A stretch of DNA of 64,000 bases, from assembly GCF_900111515.1 (NCBI RefSeq), contig NZ_FOHS01000004.1:288634-352633 (forward strand), given 5' to 3'. The notes below the pieces were generated by a model. It saw nothing but the letters and a program-made list of their open reading frames with translations. It did no database searches and was not told the DNA's origin. Shown here piece after piece: positions 27,358 to 35,391 of the stretch; the stretch's first letter is position 1; each line of letters opens with the position of its first letter. Source of the stretch: Hymenobacter actinosclerus. Lineage in GTDB: Bacteria; Bacteroidota; Bacteroidia; Cytophagales; Hymenobacteraceae. The position numbers and the translations under genes were made by a program.

Positions 27358-28394
27358 CAGTTCCGCCGGATCATGCCGGCTACCGCTTCTACCCACATGG
27401 GTTCGGAGTTGAGGCTGGGCACGAGTTGCCAATGCTTGCCGCCGGCTTCCTCGAACAGCTCCTTGAACTCCTCGCCCACTTCGATGGTGGTTTCGAGGCA
27501 GTCGGCGACGAAGGCGGGGGAGAAGGCCAGCACGTTGTGGATGCCTTTGGCGGGGTACTCCTTAATTACCTCGTCGGTGTAGGGTTGCAGCCACGGGTCG
27601 CGGAGGCGGCTTTGCAGGCGGCTCTGGAAGGTGGTGGTGTACTGCTCGGGCGTAAGGCCCAGGGCCTTGCCCAGCTGCCGCGAGGTTTCGAAGCACTGCG
27701 CCCGGTAGCAGTAGCGGTTGTTTTTGTTGTACGAGTTGCAGCAGTTGCCCAGCTTGCAGTAGCCGTTGTGGCTGCCCTTGAGCACGTGCCGCTCCGGAAT
27801 GCCGTGGTAGCTGAACACGATGTGGTCGTAGTCGTGCTTGGCCATTTCGGCCTTGCCCAGCATGGCGAAGGTTTCGATGAAGCCGGGCTCATCGACGAAG
27901 TTGCTGATAAAGCTGATGCTGGGCACAATCCACCATTTGCTCACGATGTCCATCACCTTTTCCTGCACCGAGCCCGTGCTGGCCGCCGCGTACTGCGGAA
28001 ACAGCGGCAGCACGATAATCCGGCTCACGGCCGCGTCGCGCAGCTCCTGCAAAGCACTCTCCACGCTCGGGTTCTGGTAGCGCATGCCGAAGGCTACCAG
28101 GTAGTCGTTGCCGAGCTGCTCCTGCACTCGCTTTTGCAGATCGAGGCCGTGGTAGAGCAGGGGCGAGCCGCGCTCAGTCCAGAGCTGCTGGTAGATTTTG
28201 GCCGACTTGGGCGCCCGCAGCGGCACCACTAGCCCCCGGAACAGCGGGTAGCGGATGGCGGCCGGCATATCCACCACGCGGGCATCGGTCAGGAATTCGT
28301 TGAGGTAGCGGCGCACGTCGGGCGTCTGGGGAGAGTCGGGCGTGCCGAGGTTGACGAGTAGCACGCCAATGCGGCCTTGGTTGGAAGCAGACAT
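27357..28394 (-). CDS. hemH: Ferrochelatase
   Basis: 345 residues. It inserts iron into protoporphyrin IX, the last step of haem synthesis. GVLLVNLGTPDSP opens the fold, FSYHGIPERHV carries the catalytic His, and the C-terminal block LAFSPAFVADCLETTIEVGEEFKELF contains the second conserved Glu. No other haem genes are adjacent. It is divergent from era, separated by a heptad-repeat region. Confidence 0.95.
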   Translation of the reverse strand: MSASNQGRIGVLLVNLGTPDSPQTPDVRRYLNEFLTDARVVDMPAAIRYPLFRGLVVPLRAPKSAKIYQQLWTERGSPLLYHGLDLQKRVQEQLGNDYLVAFGMRYQNPSVESALQELRDAAVSRIIVLPLFPQYAAASTGSVQEKVMDIVSKWWIVPSISFISNFVDEPGFIETFAMLGKAEMAKHDYDHIVFSYHGIPERHVLKGSHNGYCKLGNCCNSYNKNNRYCYRAQCFETSRQLGKALGLTPEQYTTTFQSRLQSRLRDPWLQPYTDEVIKEYPAKGIHNVLAFSPAFVADCLETTIEVGEEFKELFEEAGGKHWQLVPSLNSEPMWVEAVAGMIRRN

Positions 28395-28401
28395 GTTCTT
28401 G

Positions 28402-28569
28402 AGCTGATAGCTATTAGCGGTTAGCTGTTAGCTTTTTTGATGGTGGAGCTGCCAGCAATATTGTTTGCTGAGGGCTGTTGACTGGCTATGTAACCGCAAA
28501 GGTGGCCGGTTATCCTTAATCAGCCCACAAAAAAGCTGTTGGCTGACAGGTATTAGCTAACAGCCTATA
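28402..28569. repeat. Heptad inverted repeat (TAGCTGT type) between hemH and era
   Basis: The left arm (28402-28438) has the units TAGCTAT, TAGCGGT, TAGCTGT and TAGCTTT; the right arm (28529-28569) is an imperfect reverse complement. The roughly 90-bp centre and the flanks must hold the promoters of the divergent genes. Confidence 0.8.
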
Positions 28570-28576
28570 AAAGAGT

Positions 28577-28584
28577 TACCTTTG
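28577..28584 (+). promoter_or_regulatory. Bacteroidota -7 element upstream of era
   Basis: TACCTTTG matches TAnnTTTG and is 23 bp before the ATG of era at 28608, giving a short leader. It lies just outside the right arm of the heptad repeat. Confidence 0.55.
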
Positions 28585-28607
28585 CACCCCAAATTTCAGC
28601 TACTGAA

Positions 28608-29507
28608 ATGACTACCGAACCTACCCCGCACCGCGCTGGCTTTGTGAGCATTATCGGCAAACCCAACGTGGGCAAGTCTACGCTCATGAACGCCCTGATG
28701 GGTGAGCGGCTGAGCATTGTCACCAGCAAGGCCCAGACCACGCGCCACCGCATCCTGGGTATCCTCAACGGCGACGACTTCCAGCTCGTGTATTCCGATA
28801 CGCCCGGCATCATTCAGCCCAAGTACGAGCTGCACAACGCCATGATGTCGTTCGTGTACTCGTCGCTGGAAGATGCCGACGTGGTGCTGTTCGTGACCGA
28901 TATCTACGAAAAGCACGACGAGGAACCGGTAGTGGAGCGTCTGCGCAAGATGGTGGACACGCCCATTCTGCTGCTGGTGAACAAAATCGACCAGGCCGAC
29001 CAGGAAGAGGTGGAAACGAAGGTGGACTACTGGCGCGAGCACCTGCCCAACGCGGCGCGGGTGCTGCCCATCTCGGCCCTCGAAAAGTTTGGCACCGGCG
29101 AGCTGCTCGATTTGGTGCTGGGCTACCTGCCCGTGCACCCGCCCTACTACCCCAAAGACGAGCTAACCGACAAGCCCGAGCGGTTTTTCGCCGCCGAAAT
29201 GATTCGGGAGAAAATCTTCAAGCTCTACAAAAAAGAAGTACCCTACAGCTGCGAGGTAGGCATCGAGGAGTTCAAGGAAGACGAAACCATCATCCGCATC
29301 CGGGCCGTGATTTACGTGGAGCGCGCCAGCCAGAAAGGCATCATCATCGGCCAGCAGGGCGCGGCCCTCAAAAAGGTCGGCACCTGGGCCCGCGAAGAGA
29401 TGGAAAAGTTCTTCCAGAAGAAAGTCTTCCTCGAAACCTACGTCAAAGTAGACGAAAACTGGCGCACCGACCCCAAAGCGTTGAACCGCTTTGGATACAG
29501 CCAGTAG
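28608..29507 (+). CDS. era: GTPase Era
   Basis: 299 residues. G1 is GKPNVGKST, G2 is in TTRHRI, G3 is DTPGI, G4 is NKID; the C-terminal KH domain shows RASQKGIIIGQQGAALKKVG. It binds the 3' end of 16S rRNA and assists 30S assembly. It lies in the same direction as der about 550 bp downstream, separated by a small secreted-protein gene. Confidence 0.97.
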   Translation: MTTEPTPHRAGFVSIIGKPNVGKSTLMNALMGERLSIVTSKAQTTRHRILGILNGDDFQLVYSDTPGIIQPKYELHNAMMSFVYSSLEDADVVLFVTDIYEKHDEEPVVERLRKMVDTPILLLVNKIDQADQEEVETKVDYWREHLPNAARVLPISALEKFGTGELLDLVLGYLPVHPPYYPKDELTDKPERFFAAEMIREKIFKLYKKEVPYSCEVGIEEFKEDETIIRIRAVIYVERASQKGIIIGQQGAALKKVGTWAREEMEKFFQKKVFLETYVKVDENWRTDPKALNRFGYSQ

Positions 29508-29566
29508 TGTTGTGTGGAATTTTTAGGCGCTATGCATCTAAAAGAAACCACATAACACCTGACCCG

Positions 29567-29980
29567 ATGATGAAAGCTCTTACTATCTGTCTTTCCCTCG
29601 CCCTTGGTTTAACTGCTCGGGCACAAACCAATAAGGCTCCGAGCGACCTCAGACTGCTGGTAGCAGCAATGCAGACGGTTGTTACGCCACCGCAAACCCC
29701 CGCTTGCTACATGGCTGTAAGGGGTGAGCTGTCAGCAGCTAAAGATTCAGTTGGTCTGCCAGCTATAAGGAAACAAACGGCCTACTTACCCCTGACACTC
29801 AATGGGCGGTTCTTCCCGGCAGATAGCCTGGATTATTACACGTTACAGAATGTAGCGTCTGTTTCGCTTAACCGGGACAAGCAACTGACGGTGCTGTATG
29901 GTACTAGGGCGTCGCAGGGAATAATTGAAATTAAGCTGAAAAACAGTAGCACTCAGCCACCGAAAAAGCGGTTGCACTGA
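29567..29980 (+). CDS. Small secreted protein with plug-like motif
   Basis: 137 residues from the first of two adjacent ATGs. Signal peptide with cleavage after LTARAQ. The C-terminal part reads LDYYTLQNVASVSLNR followed by VLYGTRASQGIIEIKLK. This resembles the IESIEVLKG..LYGSRAANGVI block of TonB-dependent receptor plug domains, but no barrel follows and there is no TonB box. It is more AT-rich than its neighbours era and der. Function unknown; a soluble plug-like or carboxypeptidase-associated domain is inferred. Confidence 0.65.
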   Translation: MMKALTICLSLALGLTARAQTNKAPSDLRLLVAAMQTVVTPPQTPACYMAVRGELSAAKDSVGLPAIRKQTAYLPLTLNGRFFPADSLDYYTLQNVASVSLNRDKQLTVLYGTRASQGIIEIKLKNSSTQPPKKRLH

Positions 29981-30063
29981 TACCATTTCCGACCACTCAC
30001 ACACTCACTTAACTACTCCGGGCACTGCCGAACCTGGTCGGGCCGGCGGCTGGAGTCAGACAT

Positions 30064-31386
30064 ATGAAGAACACCATTGCCATTGTCGGGCGCCCCAACG
30101 TGGGCAAATCGACCCTTTTCAACCGCCTCGTCGGTCAGCGCAAAGCCATCATGGACGACGAGAGCGGCGTGACCCGCGACCGGCACTACGGCTACGGCGA
30201 CTGGACGGGCAAGTACTACACCGTCATCGATACCGGCGGCTACGTGCACAACTCCGACGACATCTTCGAGGGCGAAATCAACAAGCAGGTAAAGCTGGCT
30301 ATTGACGAGGCCGACGTGGTGCTGTTTATGGTGGACACCATTGCCGGCGTGCACAGCCTCGACGAGGAATTTGCCAGCGTACTGCGCCGCTACCAGGGCA
30401 AAAAGCCCATCTACATCGTCGCCAACAAGGCCGATACCAACAACCGCATCCACTCGGCCGGCGAGTTCTACGCTTTGGGCGTAGGCGACGGCGAAATCTA
30501 CCCCATCTCCTCGGCCAGCGGCTCGGGCACCGGCGATTTGCTCGATGCCGTAGTGAGCCACTTCGAGGACGAAGGCGTGGAGGAGCCCGATCTGGGCATT
30601 CCCAAAATTGCCATTGTAGGCCGGCCCAACGTGGGCAAGTCGTCGTTCGTGAACCTGCTGCTGGGCACCGACCGGAGCATCGTCACTGATATTGCCGGCA
30701 CCACCCGCGACTCCATCCAGGCCCGCTACAACGCCTTCGGCAACGAGTTCATGCTGGTGGACACGGCCGGTTTGCGCCGCAAAACCAAGGTGCACGAGGA
30801 TGTGGAATTCTACTCGGTGCTCCGCTCGCTGCGGGCCCTGGAAGAAGCCGACGTGTGCGTGGTGATGCTCGACGCCACCCGCGGCATCGAGTCGCAGGAC
30901 GTGAACATCATCGGCCTGGCCGACAAGAACCGCAAGGGCATTGTGATTCTGGTGAACAAGTGGGACCTGATCGAGAACAAGGAAACCAACACGGCCAAGG
31001 AGTTCGAGGCGAAAATCATGGAGAAGATTGCGCCCATCGCGTATCCGCCCGTCATTTTTACCTCGGTGCTCACCAAGCAGCGCGTGCACAAGGCCATCGA
31101 AACGGCCATTGAGGTGTACAACAACAAGCGCCGCAAAATCTCCACTTCGGAGCTGAATGAGGTGATGCTCAAGGAGATTGAGAAGTATCCGCCGCCCATC
31201 CAGAAGGGCAAGATGGTGCGCATTAAGTACGCCACCCAGCTGCCTACGCACAACCCGGTGTTTGCCTTCTTCTGCAACCTGCCGCAGTACGTGAAAGAGA
31301 GCTACAGCCGCTACCTCGAAAACCGGATGCGCGAGCATTTCGACTTCACCGGGGTACCCATCGGCATCGTGTTCCGCAAGAAATAA
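30064..31386 (+). CDS. der: GTPase Der
   Basis: 440 residues with two G domains, GRPNVGKST / DTGGY / NKAD and GRPNVGKSS / DTAGL / NKWD, and a C-terminal KH-like domain (PPPIQKGKMVRIKYATQ .. FFCNLPQYVKESYSRYLENRMREHF). It is needed for 50S subunit assembly. The start ATG directly follows a CAT and has no visible Shine-Dalgarno sequence, as usual in this phylum. Confidence 0.97.
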   Translation: MKNTIAIVGRPNVGKSTLFNRLVGQRKAIMDDESGVTRDRHYGYGDWTGKYYTVIDTGGYVHNSDDIFEGEINKQVKLAIDEADVVLFMVDTIAGVHSLDEEFASVLRRYQGKKPIYIVANKADTNNRIHSAGEFYALGVGDGEIYPISSASGSGTGDLLDAVVSHFEDEGVEEPDLGIPKIAIVGRPNVGKSSFVNLLLGTDRSIVTDIAGTTRDSIQARYNAFGNEFMLVDTAGLRRKTKVHEDVEFYSVLRSLRALEEADVCVVMLDATRGIESQDVNIIGLADKNRKGIVILVNKWDLIENKETNTAKEFEAKIMEKIAPIAYPPVIFTSVLTKQRVHKAIETAIEVYNNKRRKISTSELNEVMLKEIEKYPPPIQKGKMVRIKYATQLPTHNPVFAFFCNLPQYVKESYSRYLENRMREHFDFTGVPIGIVFRKK

Positions 31387-31559
31387 ACGACTGTTGCGGC
31401 CCGACAATCAACAAGTTAAGGCAGTGCCCGAAAAAATATTTCTTTTTTCTCGGGTCGTCGGGTTACCTGCCGGCCGTTTGAGTATAAAGACCCAAATCAG
31501 CCGGAAATATCGGGCTGGTTTGTTCAAACCGACTTTTCAAATTCCAACAACCCCCCATC

Positions 31560-31811
31560 ATGAAAAAAGTACTGTTCCTCGCCCTGGCCGCCGCTTCGTT
31601 CTCGTTCGCTTCGTGCGACAGCAAAACCGAAGATGCTCAGGAGCAAGCTGCTGACAACGTAGAAGAGGCCGGCGAAATGAAGGCTGACGCTATGGAAGAG
31701 AAGGCTGACATGGTTCGTGACTCGGCTGATGCCAAGGCTGACGCTATGGAGAACCAGGCTGATGCCATGGATGCTCCTGCCACGGCTCCTGCTACCGTTC
31801 CTGCCCAGTAA
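31560..31811 (+). CDS. Small lipoprotein with charged Ala/Asp/Glu helical repeats
   Basis: 83 residues. The lipobox is FASC near residue 18. The mature chain is a continuous polar helix with repeats of the type AxAMExxADxMxD (EMKADAMEEKADMVRDSADA, then KADAMENQADAMD) and a short Pro/Thr/Ala tail. It should lie at the outer or inner membrane facing the periplasm. No named family is recognised. It is followed by a strong bidirectional terminator. Confidence 0.75.
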   Translation: MKKVLFLALAAASFSFASCDSKTEDAQEQAADNVEEAGEMKADAMEEKADMVRDSADAKADAMENQADAMDAPATAPATVPAQ

Positions 31812-31836
31812 TTACGGCAGCATCCTTCACCGGATG

Positions 31837-31876
31837 CAAAAAGAGGCTTCCCGCGAGCGGGAAGCCTCTTTTTTTG
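31837..31876. terminator. Bidirectional terminator, small lipoprotein / hypothetical
   Basis: AAAAAGAGGCTTCCCG pairs with CGGGAAGCCTCTTTTT around a short CGAG loop, with A and T tracts on both sides. It separates the plus-strand lipoprotein from the convergent minus-strand gene. Confidence 0.9.
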
Positions 31877-31894
31877 TGCTTATAGCTGCCCCGC

Positions 31895-32461
31895 TTAGCC
31901 CAACCGGCGCTGTAGCAGCCCATCAACCACTTCGAACAGCTTGTGCGGTGGGTAGGTGCGCCAGGGCAGGTCGTCGAGCTGGCCGCCGAAGTTGAGGTAG
32001 GAGTCGATGTTGTACTGGCGCATTTCGCGGCTCACGTGCTCCTGAAAGTTCACGGCCGCAATCCAGCCGTCCTCCACGTCCTCAAACCACTCCTCATAGT
32101 AATCATCCTCCGAGCCGTGGAAGTTGAACACGTTTTCGCCGATGAGGATGAATTTGCGGATGCCCTCGTGCGTCATCAGGTCAATGATGTTGCGCTTGAG
32201 CTCCATCACGTCGTTTTCGATGGCGTCGTTCCATTCGCCGATGAACTCGATAATGGCCGCGCCCAGCTCGTAATCCACGAACAGAATCTTCAGAAACAGC
32301 GTGTCGGACCCCAGGCTGTCCCACTGCGGATGGATGTAATACCCGTAGATGGTGTTAACGTAGGAATCGAGACTATTTTCGGCCTCGTGCAGCGGAGAAA
32401 GCGGGTCGTCGGAGGCCGAGTACTGGTCCAGCCAGGCGTAATGGGGTTCGATGGTGTGCAT
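31895..32461 (-). CDS. Conserved hypothetical protein, acidic, cytoplasmic
   Basis: 188 residues, rich in aromatic and acidic residues (HGSEDDYYEEWFEDVEDGW). There is no signal peptide or membrane helix. A segment of hydrophobic strands and helices (FLKILFVDYELGAAIIEFIGEW, FILIGENVFNFHG) suggests a small alpha/beta fold. No family is recognised. Confidence 0.7.
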   Translation of the reverse strand: MHTIEPHYAWLDQYSASDDPLSPLHEAENSLDSYVNTIYGYYIHPQWDSLGSDTLFLKILFVDYELGAAIIEFIGEWNDAIENDVMELKRNIIDLMTHEGIRKFILIGENVFNFHGSEDDYYEEWFEDVEDGWIAAVNFQEHVSREMRQYNIDSYLNFGGQLDDLPWRTYPPHKLFEVVDGLLQRRLG

Positions 32462-32468
32462 GTTGTTT

Positions 32469-32720
32469 AAGCTATTGGCTTTCAGCTACTAGCTGTTAGC
32501 TTTTTTCTGGAGTTACATGGCCCTGCACCAACTGAAAAGTGCAAGAAGCCAGCCCGCACGATTCGAGGCGAAAGACGATTAAAAAGCGTCTTCAGCGAGG
32601 CCCACGCCTGCTGGTTCCTGCTAACTCCGAAAAAAGCCCGCTGGTTTCCTGCTGCACCCTAATCCACTCAGGCAATTAGAAAGAAAGCCAACAGCTAACG
32701 GCTGTCAGCTAACAGCTGAA
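32469..32720. repeat. Heptad inverted repeat (TAGCTGT type) upstream of the hypothetical gene
   Basis: Left arm 32469-32506 and right arm 32690-32720 are imperfect reverse complements built from AGCTnnT units of the same family as the arms at 28402-28569. The 180-bp spacer between them shows no gene or other structure. The right arm reaches the stop codon of murQ. Confidence 0.75.
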
Positions 32721-32722
32721 TT

Positions 32723-33526
32723 CTAATGCCCGCTATACGCCGCCAGCGCCGCCCGCACCGAGCCGTGCAGCTCCAGCAACTCGGCGGCCTTCGACTGCTC
32801 CAGGCCCAGCTCGTCCATCAGCATCTTCTCGCCGCGGTCTACCAGCTTGGCGTTGCTGAGCTGCATATCCACCATCTTGTTGCCTTTCACGCGGCCCAGC
32901 CGGATAAAGGTGGCTGTGGTGAGCATGTTGAGGGCCAGCTTCTGGGCGGTGCCGGCCTTGAGGCGGGTGCTGCCCGTCACGAACTCGGGGCCCGTTACCA
33001 CTTCCACCGGAAACTCGGCCGCCGCCGCCACCGCCGAATCGGCGTTGCACACGATGCAGCCCGTGGCCAGCCCGTGCTGCCGGGCCTGCTCCAGCCCGCC
33101 GATTACGTAGGGCGTGCGGCCGGAGGCGGCAATGCCCACCACGATATCCTTAGCGGTAATGTCGTACGCCTGCAAGTCCTGCCAGGCCTGCTGGGCGTCG
33201 TCCTCGGCGTTTTCCACCGCCTTGCGGATGGCCGTGTCGCCGCCGGCAATGATGCCGACAACCACGCCGTGCGGCACGCCGAAGGTAGGCGGGCATTCCG
33301 AGGCATCCAGAATACCGAGCCGGCCGCTGGTGCCGGCCCCGATGTAGAACAGCCGCCCGCCGGCGCCCAGCCGCGCCACGGTGGCCTCTACCAGCGCCTC
33401 CAGCTGCGGCAGCGCCCGGGCCACGGCCTGCGGTACGGTCTGGTCGAGCTGGTTCATGCCGGCCAGCAGCGCGGCGGTAGGCAGCGTTTCGAGGTGGTTG
33501 AATTCGGAGGGGCTTTCGGTGGTCAT
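32723..33526 (-). CDS. murQ: N-acetylmuramic acid 6-phosphate etherase
   Basis: 267 residues, shorter than the usual 300 or so. It removes lactate from MurNAc-6-P in peptidoglycan recycling. The SIS domain has FYIGAGTSGRLGILDASECPPTFG and GIAASGRTPYVIGGLEQA; the C-terminal part has STRLKAGTAQKLALNMLTTATFIRLG. The missing length is mainly at the C-terminus (the UBA-like tail is short). No other recycling genes lie nearby. Confidence 0.94.
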   Translation of the reverse strand: MTTESPSEFNHLETLPTAALLAGMNQLDQTVPQAVARALPQLEALVEATVARLGAGGRLFYIGAGTSGRLGILDASECPPTFGVPHGVVVGIIAGGDTAIRKAVENAEDDAQQAWQDLQAYDITAKDIVVGIAASGRTPYVIGGLEQARQHGLATGCIVCNADSAVAAAAEFPVEVVTGPEFVTGSTRLKAGTAQKLALNMLTTATFIRLGRVKGNKMVDMQLSNAKLVDRGEKMLMDELGLEQSKAAELLELHGSVRAALAAYSGH

Positions 33527-33552
33527 GGGCGGAGGCGTGGGGTGAAGAGGGC

Positions 33553-33656
33553 GGCACGGACTTCAGTCCGTAGCCCGATAACGTGTGGAACAGTGAAAGG
33601 GCCGGGCAGTAGGGGAGGTCGGCCAGGTATTCGGGCAACAGACCGAAGTCCGTGCC
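33553..33656. repeat. Imperfect inverted repeat with ACGGACTTC arms
   Basis: GGCACGGACTTCAGTCCG.. (33553-33578) pairs with ..GACCGAAGTCCGTGCC (33631-33656); 26-bp arms with about four mismatches. Each arm also has its own short palindrome around GGACTTC. It lies between murQ and the cytochrome-b5-like gene. Confidence 0.75.
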
Positions 33657-33672
33657 ACAGCCGAGCCCCGTG

Positions 33673-33963
33673 CTACGCCAGCCGGCCGATTACGGGAAAC
33701 CGGTCGAAGACGTTGGCGGTATGGGGGGCATCTTTCTCTAGTTCGCGGGTCAGGTCCTGGCCGGCCCAGTGCTCGTAGTGGTTGCCGCGCTTCCAGAGCC
33801 GCGAGCGGGACACGTCGTAAATCAGCCCCCGAAATCCCACCCAGATTTCGTCGCGGTCCTGCCCGTTGCGTAGCGCCAGCTGCCCACGGGTGTAAACCGG
33901 CTGCTCGGCTACCGGCCGCCCGTCGCCCGTAATTGGCTCAAAATCGGCTTTCTGCCCCGTCAT
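33673..33963 (-). CDS. Cytochrome b5-like haem/steroid-binding domain protein
   Basis: 96 residues, single domain. YTRGQLALRNGQDRDEIWVGFRG and LIYDVSRSRLWKRGNHYEHWAGQDLT are the family core, with His in NHYEHWAG as a candidate haem ligand; the second ligand region is APHTANVFDRFPVIG. There is no signal peptide or anchor, so it would be soluble. It lies 24 bp after the arginase-fold gene on the same strand. Confidence 0.82.
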   Translation of the reverse strand: MTGQKADFEPITGDGRPVAEQPVYTRGQLALRNGQDRDEIWVGFRGLIYDVSRSRLWKRGNHYEHWAGQDLTRELEKDAPHTANVFDRFPVIGRLA

Positions 33964-33987
33964 TTTTCACATTTAACGTTTAACTCC

Positions 33988-35196
33988 TTACCCCAACAGC
34001 GCCTGCGTAAGAATCCAGCGGTGGGGCACGTCGCCCTGGGCGGCGCGCAGATAGTCCTGGTAGCTACAGGGTACCACGCGGCGGGCGTTGCCAGTCAGGT
34101 TCACCACTTCCATCCACCAACGGTCGGTCTGGCGCGACTTGTAAAACACGATACGGTCGGGGCCGTCCTCTTCCTCCTCGTCAGTCGGGCCGCCGGGGTG
34201 CGACTGAGCGTAGCGGGCGGGGCCGTGCAGGCCGGCGGCGTAGCGGATGAAAGTGGGCCCGCGGAATTCGGTTTCGCGGCGGCGGTAGTAATAGCCCTCC
34301 ACAAAATACCAGAGCATGGTAGCCTGCACCATCGCCGCCAGCCCGTGGGGGTCGTGGTCGGGGCGGTAGCCGTAGAGGCCGAACGACGTAAGCTGGTCGT
34401 TGCAGCCGGCGTACCAGGCCAGCTTGGCGGCCTCCTCGTTGGTGAGGCCGAAGGGGTTGGCCGGTTGGTAGCCCGGCGCATCCTGCCAGCGGATGGCGGC
34501 TATATCAAAGCTCACGAAATCGGCCTGACGCAGCAGCGGCTCGGCCTGCCGGATATCGTCGCGGATCTGGCCCACGCGCAGGGTTTCGAAGTGCAGCTTT
34601 TCGAGCGCCGCCAGCACGTCGGGGGCTACCAGGTACTGCTGGTGGGCCAGCTGCGAGAAGTTGAACAGGAAGCTGGGCGCGTGCAGGAGCATGCGGCGCA
34701 GGTGGCTGTCTTCGGGCGCGGCGCTGCCTCCGGGCTCGGCCATGTCCACGCGCGCATCCACGGTGGCAAAACTCACGGCCCGCTCCAGGGTTTCGTAAGC
34801 CAGAAACTGGCCGTAGTCGAGGTCGTGGGAACCGCCCAGCAGCAGCGCTACGGTACCCTGTTCGAGCAGGGCGGCAATTATTTCGCGCAGGCGCTGGTAC
34901 GTGTCTTCCAGCGTGAGGCCGGGGCGCAGGTTGCCCAAATCGGCGAGGCGGCACGGGCTGCTGCCTTTCTGGAGCTGATAGAGCTGGCGGCGCACGGCGT
35001 TGGCGCCGTGGCCGGCCGGCTCGCCGGCGGCGCTGCCGCGCCACTCATCCAGGCCAATCAGGGCTAGGTCGGCGGTGCGCCAGTCGGGAAAGGTGCCGCC
35101 GGTAAAGGCCGAAACAGCCCCGGCCAGTACCGTAGCGGGAGCACCGGCGGGTACGAGCTCTTCGGGCAGCGGATCGAAAAAGATAGCCAGATTCAT
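33988..35196 (-). CDS. Arginase/formimidoylglutamase-fold protein with altered metal ligands
   Basis: 402 residues. LLLGGSHDLDYGQ matches the first metal block of the ureohydrolase fold. The second block reads TVDARVDM where active enzymes have DAHxD, and the third reads SFDIAAIRWQDAPG where they have SxDxDxxDP. Several Mn ligands are therefore missing. Bacteroidota have a family of this type that is annotated as formimidoylglutamase. Its activity is doubtful. No hut genes lie in the window. Confidence 0.75.
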   Translation of the reverse strand: MNLAIFFDPLPEELVPAGAPATVLAGAVSAFTGGTFPDWRTADLALIGLDEWRGSAAGEPAGHGANAVRRQLYQLQKGSSPCRLADLGNLRPGLTLEDTYQRLREIIAALLEQGTVALLLGGSHDLDYGQFLAYETLERAVSFATVDARVDMAEPGGSAAPEDSHLRRMLLHAPSFLFNFSQLAHQQYLVAPDVLAALEKLHFETLRVGQIRDDIRQAEPLLRQADFVSFDIAAIRWQDAPGYQPANPFGLTNEEAAKLAWYAGCNDQLTSFGLYGYRPDHDPHGLAAMVQATMLWYFVEGYYYRRRETEFRGPTFIRYAAGLHGPARYAQSHPGGPTDEEEEDGPDRIVFYKSRQTDRWWMEVVNLTGNARRVVPCSYQDYLRAAQGDVPHRWILTQALLG

Positions 35197-35391
35197 CGGG
35201 CGCGGAAGGGGCGTTGGGCAAAGCTACGCAAAACCCGGCCACGCGCCCCGCCGTTTTTGGGCGGTAACGGCGGAAGTTTCGGGAAAAAAGCAGTTACTTA
35301 AGCTGCCCTAAACCCTGGTCGGGGCCGATGCGCTGCCGTTTCCCGCTCGTCTTTCTCTCCTCAACTCCCATCTCCGCACAGTTCGCCGCTC

